Shown here in pieces: positions 1 to 6,000 of a DNA stretch of 9,301 nucleotides. The DNA comes from Armatimonadota bacterium. GTDB taxonomy: Bacteria; Sysuimicrobiota; Sysuimicrobiia; Sysuimicrobiales; Kaftiobacteriaceae. Location of the stretch: assembly GCA_020028535.1 (NCBI GenBank), contig JAIBHM010000060.1:1-9301 (forward strand), written 5' to 3'. A program made the position numbers and the translations under genes. The notes under the pieces are model-generated. The model saw only the letters and a list, made by a program, of their open reading frames with translations, was not told where the DNA came from and did not search any database. Numbering within the stretch: the first letter of the stretch is position 1; each line of letters opens with the position of its first letter.

Positions 1-79
1 CGAGTAAGGCTGGAGCACCGCGGGTGGGGGGCGCCTCATCGGCGACCCCGGCGAGATTGTAGGCTGGCTCGCCGGCGAG

Positions 80-790
80 GTGGTTGGGCCGCTGCTCCGT
101 GCGACAGCGCCTGCCGCTTTCGGGGACTGGCTCACCGACCGCCTGGCCCGCCGTCCAACGGGCGCACAGGCGCGGGCCGTCTATCGCGATCCTCTGTACC
201 ACTATCCCAATTTCCGCGTGATATTGGCCGAGCTGGCGTTGACCAGCGGCGATTATCTTCTCGAGGTGGGCTGCGGTGGCGGCGCGTTCCTCAAGGAGGC
301 GCTGCGGAGCGGGTGCCGGGCACGGGCCGTCGACCACAGCCCAGAGATGGTGCGGCTTGCGCGGGAGGAGAACCGTGAGGCGGTTGCCCGGGGCCGCCTC
401 GAGGTCCTGGAGGCGAGCGCCGACCGGTTACCGTTCCCTGACGCGATCTTCACCTGCGCGGCGATGACCGGGGTCCTCGGGTTCCTGCCGAATCCCGTCG
501 CGGCCCTGGCGGAGATTCGCCGGGTGCTCCGCCCCAACGCCCGGCTCGTCATCCTGGGCAGCGACCCCGAGAATCGAGGAACTCCCGCCGCGCCCGAGCC
601 GATGGCGTCGCGGCTGCGGTTCTACGATAGCGAACGGCTTGAGGGGTTGGCACGCGAGGCTGGGTTTGACAACGCACGCGTCGTACGGCGCGACCTCGAG
701 GCGTTCGCGCGAGAGGCCGGCGTGCCGGAGGAACACCTGCCGCTCTTCGCGGGTCCTGGGGCGCGATTCCTCATCGCACACAAAGGCTGA
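80..790 (+). CDS. Class I SAM-dependent methyltransferase (UbiE/Methyltransf_11 type)
   Basis: A 236-residue cytoplasmic methyltransferase that should transfer a methyl group from S-adenosylmethionine to an unknown small molecule. Visible motifs: the glycine-rich SAM loop LLEVGCGGG at residues 60-68 (motif I), the acidic strand end VDHSPEM at 84-90 that would hold the SAM ribose, LPFPDAIF at 117-124 (motif II region) and EIRRVLRPNARLVI at 145-158 (motif III), in the order typical of the Methyltransf_11 family. The last third is a short substrate-side region ending in LIAHKG. The start is uncertain: the GTG at 80 has only a weak upstream GGCGAG. The frame stays open back to a TAA at 5-7 but contains no other ATG, GTG or TTG. 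The gene converges on the metallophosphoesterase, their stop codons being 11 bases apart. The substrate cannot be told from sequence, and the neighbours give no clue. Confidence 0.85.
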   Translation: MVGPLLRATAPAAFGDWLTDRLARRPTGAQARAVYRDPLYHYPNFRVILAELALTSGDYLLEVGCGGGAFLKEALRSGCRARAVDHSPEMVRLAREENREAVARGRLEVLEASADRLPFPDAIFTCAAMTGVLGFLPNPVAALAEIRRVLRPNARLVILGSDPENRGTPAAPEPMASRLRFYDSERLEGLAREAGFDNARVVRRDLEAFAREAGVPEEHLPLFAGPGARFLIAHKG

Positions 791-801
791 GCGTGGAGCT
801 T

Positions 802-1671
802 CTAATGGCATCTCCTCGATCCTGCGTCTTTAGCCACTTCGCTCCGCACTGTGACGAATTCCCACGAATATCTGGTTGGTTCCAGACTTAGTTTGAGGAC
901 GCCGAAGGCACTCGAGTCGCGGACAACGCTGTTGGATCTGATCGTCCGCGCGCGATAGAGGCTTCTCCCGCCTGTGCCTATCGTGAATTGCTGTATCCCT
1001 CTCACGTCGTCGCTGACTCCTGAGGGCGTTTGAGGCGCGAATCGTTCGTAGAGGTGATCGTGACCGTTGAGCACCGCTTCGACTCCGGCAGCGTACAGGA
1101 TCTGCCAGAACGTACCGACAGTACTGTCATTGCCGTGCGGGCCGGAACTGAACCTGGGATGGTGCCAGTAGGCGAGCGTGCAAGGACGCGAGTTGGCGGC
1201 AAGGTCGGCCCGCAGCCAGCGCACCTGGGGCGAGTCGGGGCCGCAGCCCCCCGCCGGCCGGCAATTACTGTTCAGGACCACGATGTGCCAGTCGCGCAAA
1301 TCGTAACTGTAATAACCTTCCCCGGGGGCCCCCGCTGCTGCGCCAAAATAGGCAAAGTAGCCTCCGGCCCCTGGAGTGAGGTAGTCGTGGTTTCCCGGCG
1401 CGGGCCGAATTCGGGCCTTGTGCCGGCCCCATGAACCCCCGAAACACACCGCGAATTCTCTCGGAGTTCCACGCTCGTATGCGTTGTCTCCGGTCGTGAA
1501 GACCGTTCCCGGAATCATGTCGAGAAGCCTGGCCGTCTCCTCATCCCCCCGGCTGCCGCAACTCGCGATATCACCTGCCCCGACGAGGACGGCCGCTTCC
1601 TGAGCGATCACGCCCGGTCCCATCGCCAGGGCCATGACCCAGACCAGCGACCCGGCCAACGTGCGTCCCAA
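802..1671 (-). CDS. Secreted calcineurin-like metallophosphoesterase
   Basis: A 289-residue exported phosphoesterase. Residues 1-23 form a signal peptide (hydrophobic core LVWVMALAMG, probable cleavage after VIAQ or nearby). The mature part carries the full two-metal calcineurin-like set: D34 in GAGDIASC, GDN at 61-63, GNHD at 93-96, HH at 170-171 in YWHHPRF and GHDH at 203-206. This layout matches the secreted purple-acid-phosphatase-like or alkaline-phosphatase-like branch, which cleaves phosphate esters outside the cytoplasm; the substrate is unknown. Several cysteines (38, 76, 137, 143, 164, 288) could form disulfides, in keeping with export. The start is a TTG, chosen because GGAAGGA lies 7 bases upstream and because it gives a complete signal peptide; the alternative ATG at codon 13 would cut into that peptide. 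The TTG directly follows the stop codon of the small membrane gene, so the two are probably translationally coupled. Confidence 0.88.
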   Translation of the reverse strand: MGRTLAGSLVWVMALAMGPGVIAQEAAVLVGAGDIASCGSRGDEETARLLDMIPGTVFTTGDNAYERGTPREFAVCFGGSWGRHKARIRPAPGNHDYLTPGAGGYFAYFGAAAGAPGEGYYSYDLRDWHIVVLNSNCRPAGGCGPDSPQVRWLRADLAANSRPCTLAYWHHPRFSSGPHGNDSTVGTFWQILYAAGVEAVLNGHDHLYERFAPQTPSGVSDDVRGIQQFTIGTGGRSLYRARTIRSNSVVRDSSAFGVLKLSLEPTRYSWEFVTVRSEVAKDAGSRRCH

Positions 1672-1821
1672 TTAATCGTCCTTCCGGAGGTTGGCGGCCA
1701 CGATGGCGTAGATCACGACCAACGACAGCACAGTACCGATGATGATGGCTGTCGTGTCGCTGATGCCCGGAACCGAGCCTGGACGCCCTTGTTGTTCCAG
1801 GAAGAGGACCGCAAGGAGCAT
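1672..1821 (-). CDS. Small single-pass membrane protein (49 residues), function unknown
   Basis: A short open frame from ATG (1821-1819) to TAA (1674-1672) fills the space between the phosphoesterase and the divergent permease. It encodes 49 residues: a short hydrophobic start MLLAVLFLE, a polar and Gly/Pro-rich link, then one strong membrane segment at about residues 25-44 (AIIIGTVLSLVVIYAIVAAN) and a short charged tail LRKDD. About three quarters of third codon positions are G or C, which suits a coding gene in this DNA. The stop codon is immediately followed by the TTG of the phosphoesterase, and the last codons contain that gene's ribosome binding site, so co-translation is likely. Its own ribosome binding site is weak (GCGGAA about 11 bases before the ATG). 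I do not recognise the family. It could assist the exported phosphoesterase at the membrane, or be a chance frame. Confidence 0.5.
   Translation of the reverse strand: MLLAVLFLEQQGRPGSVPGISDTTAIIIGTVLSLVVIYAIVAANLRKDD
1679..1685 (-). promoter_or_regulatory. Ribosome binding site deciding the TTG start of the phosphoesterase
   Basis: On the minus strand this reads GGAAGGA, followed by a 7-base spacer and then TTG at 1671-1669. It is the best Shine-Dalgarno match near this start and is the reason for accepting TTG. It lies within the last codons of the upstream 49-codon gene. Confidence 0.7.
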
Positions 1822-1860
1822 CGCAGTGACATTCCGCAGGACAGAATTAACCCCTACCCG

Positions 1861-1866
1861 AAAAGG
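1861..1866 (+). promoter_or_regulatory. Ribosome binding site for the AI-2E permease
   Basis: AAAAGG ends 7 bases before the GTG at 1874 and supports that start. The divergent intergenic stretch 1822-1873 is only 52 bases. I looked for -35/-10 pairs in it on both strands and found none convincing. Confidence 0.6.
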
Positions 1867-1873
1867 CTAGACC

Positions 1874-2929
1874 GTGGGTTCGCGCACCGATCTCGTGCTA
1901 CGGACGAGTCTCATTGTCGTCACCACCCTCGTCCTGATCGGTCTCTCCCGCCTACTCATCCAGATCGTCGATATCCTGCTGATCGTCCTCATCGCCGCCA
2001 TTCTGGCGACCGGTGTCTCGCCGCTCGTCTCCAACCTGGAGCGAATGCGCTGGGGACGTCGTGGACTGCACATCTCTCGCACGTGGGCCATCTTGATCAT
2101 CTTCATTCTGCTCATCGTGCTGCTGGTGTTGCTCACCGGGCTCCTGGTGACCCCGGTCGTCCTGGAAGCGCAGCAGTTCCTGGCCAACCTCCCCCAGAAC
2201 CTGCTCGGGCTCGAGACCATCGTACAGGGATTGGAGGATCGGTACACCTGGCTCCCCGATCTGACGGGTATCGTGCGGCGGCTTCCGTCAGAGATCAACC
2301 GCCTGACGCGGTACTTTGCGCCCGCCGCCGGGGTGGCGGTGAGGTTCCTGGGCGGGCTGATCACCGTCATCACCGTGCTCTTTCTTGCCTTTTACATGCT
2401 GGTGGAAGGGCCGACGGTCAGCAAGGGTTTTCTGGGCCTCTTCCCTCGAGCCAGCCGGGCTGAGGTGGCCGACGTCCTGGACCAGATCGGCGCGAAGTTC
2501 GGCGGCTGGGTGCGCGGCCAGCTGCTCCTGGGGCTGATCATCGGGGCCGCGGCCGGGCTCGGGATGTGGGCGATCGGCATGCCGTTCCCGATGCTGCTCG
2601 GGATTGTTGCCGGGATCACCGAGCTCATTCCGATGATCGGCCCGACGCTCGGCGCAATCCCTGCGGTGTTCCTCGCGCTGTTCCAGCCCTCGTGGAAGCT
2701 GCTCTTCACGATCGCCTTTTACGCCTTCATCCAGCAGGCGGAGGCGAACTTCGTCGTCCCCCGCGTGATGCGCGCCTCGGTCGGGCTGTCGCCCCTGCTG
2801 ACGATCATTGCTCTGGTGATCGGTGCCAAGTTGTTGGGTGCGGTCGGAGCGCTCCTTGCGGTGCCGGTGGCGGCCGCGCTGCAGGTCATCATTGGGACGA
2901 TCGTCGGAAGACTTCGCGGGAAGGAATGA
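1874..2929 (+). CDS. AI-2E family transporter (multi-pass permease)
   Basis: A 351-residue integral membrane protein of the AI-2E/UPF0118 family, whose members (E. coli TqsA, PerM, YdiK) are linked to export of autoinducer-2 or other small solutes, and in some bacteria to Na+/H+ exchange. Length and layout are standard. There are hydrophobic segments near 10-25, 31-48, 70-97 and 150-175, a soluble stretch at about 98-148 between the third and fourth, and further membrane helices from about 207 to 333. The late hallmark region is clear: GPTLGAIPA at 256-264, then PRVMRASVGLSP at 286-297, followed by a Gly-rich helix with LLAVPVAAAL near the C-terminus. The GTG start is preceded by AAAAGG. The gene stands alone on the plus strand, divergent from the small membrane gene and convergent with the 282-residue gene. 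The substrate cannot be predicted; AI-2 itself is not implied. Confidence 0.93.
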   Translation: MGSRTDLVLRTSLIVVTTLVLIGLSRLLIQIVDILLIVLIAAILATGVSPLVSNLERMRWGRRGLHISRTWAILIIFILLIVLLVLLTGLLVTPVVLEAQQFLANLPQNLLGLETIVQGLEDRYTWLPDLTGIVRRLPSEINRLTRYFAPAAGVAVRFLGGLITVITVLFLAFYMLVEGPTVSKGFLGLFPRASRAEVADVLDQIGAKFGGWVRGQLLLGLIIGAAAGLGMWAIGMPFPMLLGIVAGITELIPMIGPTLGAIPAVFLALFQPSWKLLFTIAFYAFIQQAEANFVVPRVMRASVGLSPLLTIIALVIGAKLLGAVGALLAVPVAAALQVIIGTIVGRLRGKE

Positions 2930-2944
2930 CCGGGCCCAAACCGG

Positions 2945-3793
2945 CTAGGGCTCGACGATCACCGTCAGCGTGTAGGCCTGATCGAGCGACGTCAGCCCCG
3001 TCACGATGCGGATCCGGTAAGTCCCCGGTTCGCGCTGGCGGAATCCTGCTTCCACGACATCCAGCCTGCCGTCCGGGACGACGACCGACGTTGCGCCGCC
3101 GCCGACGGCCAGGATACGCAGGGGCTGGCGCGGACGCAGGCGCTGCACGTCCGCTCTGGCTACGACTTCACCATTCCGCACGGCATACCGCCACGTCACC
3201 CCGGGTAACATGCCGGCGACGGCCTCCGGCGCACTCTCCTCCAGCCACGTTCGTCCGTTCCACCGAATCGCGCTCGAGCCGTCGGCGCGCTGTTCCACAA
3301 GCAGCGGTTCCGCGAAGGCGAGCGTGCCGGCGAAGCGGCGCTCTCGCAGGACGACTGCCCGCCTTCCGGCGATGCCGATCAGCCGGTACGAGCGCGTTCC
3401 ATCGTCGTGCAGGCCGGAGATGATCGCGACGTCGCGGCCATGCAGCAGGCGTGCCGCGTCCGCGGAAAACGGCACCGTGCCGGGAGTCGGGGAGTGGTAA
3501 ATCTGGATGAAGGCTCGCCGCCACCGATCGTAGCGGAACACGAACGCGGCATACGCGATATCACGGGAACCGGGATAGGCCGGGACCCGGGCGACGACCG
3601 CGGTCTCCGCCGGCCCCCGGCCGTCCATGTCCAGCCGCACGAGACTGTGCACGGAGCTGCCCGTGGGGAGTCTCGCCAGGACCTGGTTTGCTGTGAGCGA
3701 GGCGGCAGTGGCGCGATCCCACCATAACGCGGCAGCGGCGACCGCGGCCACACCGGCGATCAGAACGGCCTTACTCGTCGTCGCGATCTTCAA
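2945..3793 (-). CDS. Secreted protein of unknown function (282 residues)
   Basis: I do not recognise the family. The first 32 residues look like a signal peptide: MK, then a long Ala/Val-rich core (AVLIAGVAAVAAAALWW) and a likely cleavage site around ATA-AS. The rest is predicted soluble and rich in short strands. VRLDMDGRGPAETAVVARV at 52-70 resembles the DxDGxGxxE calcium-loop pattern of FG-GAP/VCBS-like secreted proteins, and RWNGRTW at 177-183 recalls the WNG strand often seen in such proteins; this is a weak likeness only. The C-terminal part (about 225-282) looks like a small beta domain ending in YTLTVIVEP. The TTG start is the most upstream start in the frame, lies inside the end of the preceding gene (23-base overlap) and has only a weak AGGCG upstream, so translation probably depends on coupling to that gene. 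Confidence 0.75.
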   Translation of the reverse strand: MKIATTSKAVLIAGVAAVAAAALWWDRATAASLTANQVLARLPTGSSVHSLVRLDMDGRGPAETAVVARVPAYPGSRDIAYAAFVFRYDRWRRAFIQIYHSPTPGTVPFSADAARLLHGRDVAIISGLHDDGTRSYRLIGIAGRRAVVLRERRFAGTLAFAEPLLVEQRADGSSAIRWNGRTWLEESAPEAVAGMLPGVTWRYAVRNGEVVARADVQRLRPRQPLRILAVGGGATSVVVPDGRLDVVEAGFRQREPGTYRIRIVTGLTSLDQAYTLTVIVEP

Positions 3794-4574
3794 TGATGGA
3801 CAGCGCCTGCGAGAGGGCGGCGGTAAGAAACGCCGTCGCCTCGTGCTCGCAGAGGTCCGTGAACCCTCGCCGTTCGAGGAAGCTGCGCAGTGCGGGGACC
3901 ATCTTGCTCAACTTGCGCGACATGTACGAGAACAGATCCCAGTATGCTTCTTCGGCTGCGGGATCGCTCGGCCCGATGCGCTCCATGAGCGTGAGGTATC
4001 GTGTATGGAGGTCGCGGTACTGCGCGTCGTGCTCGTGTTCGTCCCGCAATTCTTCGATCAACCCCGAGATCTCGGGATCCTCTAGCGCTTCCTGGGAGAG
4101 AAAACTCATATCGAGCAGCAACTCACTGAGCTCCTCCGTGGGGTGGCCGAGGTACAGCTCCTCCTTGTGCGCCTCGGGGGCGATGAGCCGGCGCAGTTCG
4201 CGGGTCAGCTCATCGTCCGCCTTGGGAAGCTTCGGGGGTTTGGTGAAGTCGCGTTCTTCCGCGCGATCCCGCACCGACACGCGCGCGAGGGCGTCACGGC
4301 CGAAACGGCGCTGCACGTAGGCTTCCGCGTCGTTACGGGCGAGGGGTTTGCTGTTGCGGAAGAGGAGCCGGTCGCCGGTGTACCCGCGGTACTGCCAGCC
4401 GTCCTCAACGAGACCTTCGACCCACCGCGCGACCTGACGCAGCCACGATCCATGCGCGGGGGCGCCGCGCACCAGCGCCGCGACCACCGCTTTCGTCGAG
4501 CGGCCACGCACGACGAACTTGCCTGGTTCGTCAAACAGCCGGATTTCGATCTCGGTGAACGTCTGTCTCGCCAT
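3771..4574 (-). CDS. Unrecognised acidic cytoplasmic protein (267 residues)
   Basis: No family recognised. There is no signal peptide and no membrane segment. The N-terminal ~95 residues (MARQTFTEIEIRLFDEPGKF onward) mix strands and helices and could be a small alpha/beta domain. From about 120 to the end the chain is highly charged and helix-rich, with acidic clusters and several histidines (HEHD at 170-173, CEHE at 242-245). The tail reads IIEDRDDE. The ATG at 4574 is preferred: it starts where codon-like composition begins, although its ribosome binding site is poor (GCGGG about 9 bases away). A TTG sits one codon earlier, and the frame stays open further upstream to possible ATGs near 4653 and 4668. 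Those longer forms would overlap the promoter-like element and the dGTPase leader. The gene is divergent from the dGTPase and overlaps the start of the secreted 282-residue gene downstream. Confidence 0.75.
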   Translation of the reverse strand: MARQTFTEIEIRLFDEPGKFVVRGRSTKAVVAALVRGAPAHGSWLRQVARWVEGLVEDGWQYRGYTGDRLLFRNSKPLARNDAEAYVQRRFGRDALARVSVRDRAEERDFTKPPKLPKADDELTRELRRLIAPEAHKEELYLGHPTEELSELLLDMSFLSQEALEDPEISGLIEELRDEHEHDAQYRDLHTRYLTLMERIGPSDPAAEEAYWDLFSYMSRKLSKMVPALRSFLERRGFTDLCEHEATAFLTAALSQALSIIEDRDDE

Positions 4575-4642
4575 CAAGAAGTGCCCGCTCGCCGTTGCGT
4601 GAGTCCTGCCGCTTGCTGCGTAATTTGCGTCAGGGTGGTACC

Positions 4643-4651
4643 AGTATAGCA
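4643..4651 (-). promoter_or_regulatory. Possible extended -10 promoter for the 267-residue gene
   Basis: On the minus strand this reads TGCTATACT, an extended -10 (TGN followed by TATACT, one mismatch to TATAAT). It would start transcription near 4636, about 60 bases before the ATG at 4574. No good -35 is seen at the usual distance, which extended -10 promoters can tolerate. It lies in the 96-base divergent region between this gene and the dGTPase. I could not identify a convincing plus-strand promoter for the dGTPase there. Confidence 0.35.
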
Positions 4652-4655
4652 TGAC

Positions 4656-4664
4656 AGGAGAAGG
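4656..4664 (+). promoter_or_regulatory. Ribosome binding site deciding the dGTPase start
   Basis: AGGAGAAGG ends 6 bases before the ATG at 4671. It supports that start over the internal ATG at codon 13 and over the other-frame ATG at 4651. Confidence 0.75.
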
Positions 4665-4670
4665 CATCCG

Positions 4671-5975
4671 ATGGAGGGAAATTTGCACGAGGTTTCCCCG
4701 ATCCGCATGGCACCCGATCGCGCCGCGCGAGAAGCGGTTGAGTCGCAGACCCTGGCTCCGTACGCTGTGCGCAGCGCGCAAACGCGACGGCGCTATCACG
4801 AGCATCCCGACTCATACCGCACCGAGTTCCAGCGCGATCGCGACCGCATCCTTCACTCCACCGCATTTCGCCGGCTGCAGCACAAGACGCAGGTCTTCGT
4901 CGTCACCGAGGGCGACTTCTACCGGACGCGGCTGACCCACACCCTCGAGGTCAGCCAGGTCGCGCGCAGTATCGCGGCCGCGCTGGGCCTCAACGTGGAT
5001 CTGGTGGAGGCCGTCGCCCTCGCGCACGACCTTGGCCATCCGCCGTTCGGCCATGCCGGGGAGCAGGAACTGCACGCGCTGATGCACGACTACGGCGGGT
5101 TCGAGCACAACATCCAGTCGCTGCGGGTCATTGACGAGCTGGAGATCCGCTATGCGATGTACCCGGGACTGAACCTCTCCTGGCACGTGCGGCAGGGGAT
5201 TGGTACGCACGCCACGATCTATGACAAGCCGGTGCCTCCCCAGGAGTTTGCGAAATACAAGAGGTCGTCGCTGGAGGGGCAAATCGTCGATCTCGCCGAC
5301 ATGATCGCCTACAGCACTCACGATCTCGACGACGCGCTGCGGATCGGGCTGGCCGAGGAGCCCGACCTCAAAGCAAAGGGCGTCGAGCTGTGGGTGGAAG
5401 CCGCCCGCTTCGCCGACCAGCTCGTGGCCAGGCGCGATGCCGCCGAGACCCAGGTGGAATTGACGCTGGAGGAGGTGCGCGGGGAAGTGCCGCTGCATTT
5501 CCTCCCTCCGGGATCGCGCAAGCGGCAGGACGTGCGGGTTCGCGAAGCGATCCGCTGGATGATCGGGCGGCTGATCGAAGATGTCATCCACACGTCAGAA
5601 GCGGCGATCCGCGGCGCGCGCGTCGATTCGCCGGACGCGGCGATGCAGCACGCCCGGCGGCTGGTCCGCCAGAGCGATTTACGGGAAGGTCAGCTGAGGC
5701 AGTTGGCGTTCTATCTTCGGGACGTAGTTTACTACCATCCTGAAAAGCTGCTCATGGAGCAGAAGGCGCGCCGCATCCTGCGGGCGCTCTTTGAGGCGTA
5801 CATCAAGGAACCGCGGCTGCTCCCGCGCGTGACGCAGGAGCGGCTGGACGGCGCGAGCGTCCACCGGGTGGTGTGCGACTATATCTCCGGGATGACGGAT
5901 CGGTACGCGCTGGACCTGTACAGCCGGCTGTTTGAAACGCACGAATTCGGATTCGGAGGTAGCCCGTCCGAATAA
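4671..5975 (+). CDS. dgt: dGTPase-family deoxynucleoside triphosphate triphosphohydrolase
   Basis: A 434-residue HD-domain enzyme expected to hydrolyse dGTP (or dNTPs generally) to the deoxynucleoside and triphosphate, helping set the dNTP pool. The family signature FRRLQHKTQVF spans 66-76. The metal-binding set is complete: H90 in LTHTLE, H119-D120 in AHDLGHPPFGH and D210 in DLADMIAY. GFEHNIQSLR at 133-142 and the C-terminal HD-associated region, with YYHPEKL at 344-350 and YISGMTDRYAL at 414-424, also match the family. The chain is shorter than E. coli Dgt (about 505) and is closer to the short bacterial dGTPase-like proteins, some of which act on several dNTPs and are activated by dNTPs; substrate preference is therefore open. 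The ATG at 4671 has a strong ribosome binding site. It is the first gene of a probable three-gene plus-strand operon and is divergent from the 267-residue gene. Confidence 0.95.
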   Translation: MEGNLHEVSPIRMAPDRAAREAVESQTLAPYAVRSAQTRRRYHEHPDSYRTEFQRDRDRILHSTAFRRLQHKTQVFVVTEGDFYRTRLTHTLEVSQVARSIAAALGLNVDLVEAVALAHDLGHPPFGHAGEQELHALMHDYGGFEHNIQSLRVIDELEIRYAMYPGLNLSWHVRQGIGTHATIYDKPVPPQEFAKYKRSSLEGQIVDLADMIAYSTHDLDDALRIGLAEEPDLKAKGVELWVEAARFADQLVARRDAAETQVELTLEEVRGEVPLHFLPPGSRKRQDVRVREAIRWMIGRLIEDVIHTSEAAIRGARVDSPDAAMQHARRLVRQSDLREGQLRQLAFYLRDVVYYHPEKLLMEQKARRILRALFEAYIKEPRLLPRVTQERLDGASVHRVVCDYISGMTDRYALDLYSRLFETHEFGFGGSPSE

Positions 5976-5986
5976 GAGTCCCGTGT

Positions 5987-5993
5987 AAAGGGG
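5987..5993 (+). promoter_or_regulatory. Ribosome binding site for the molybdenum hydroxylase subunit
   Basis: AAAGGGG lies 7 bases before the GTG at 6001 and fixes that start. It is contained in the 25-base gap after the dGTPase stop codon; no terminator or promoter is visible in that gap, which favours co-transcription. Confidence 0.65.
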
Positions 5994-6000
5994 TGAGTCG

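Noticed and set aside
1789..2463. A 224-residue plus-strand frame overlapping the AI-2E permease.
   Set aside because: Its product is a His/Arg/Pro-rich shadow of the permease, which has convincing membrane segments and family motifs in the other frame.
2930..2950. A possible terminator hairpin in the CCGGGCCC/CCGG stretch after the permease.
   Set aside because: The stems are only 4 bases and no T run follows on either strand.
2566..3423. A 285-residue plus-strand frame bridging the end of the permease and the 282-residue gene.
   Set aside because: It is Arg/Pro-rich without domain features, and spans two well-supported genes in other frames.
1564..3564. An 11-base direct repeat, CGCGATATCAC, at 1564-1574 and 3554-3564.
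   Set aside because: Both copies lie inside coding sequence and code in unrelated proteins; two copies of an 11-mer in 9 kb are weak evidence of anything.
4625..4650. A plus-strand promoter TTGCGT ... TATAGC ahead of the dGTPase.
   Set aside because: The spacer is only 14 bases and both boxes are poor matches; the same bases read better as a minus-strand extended -10.
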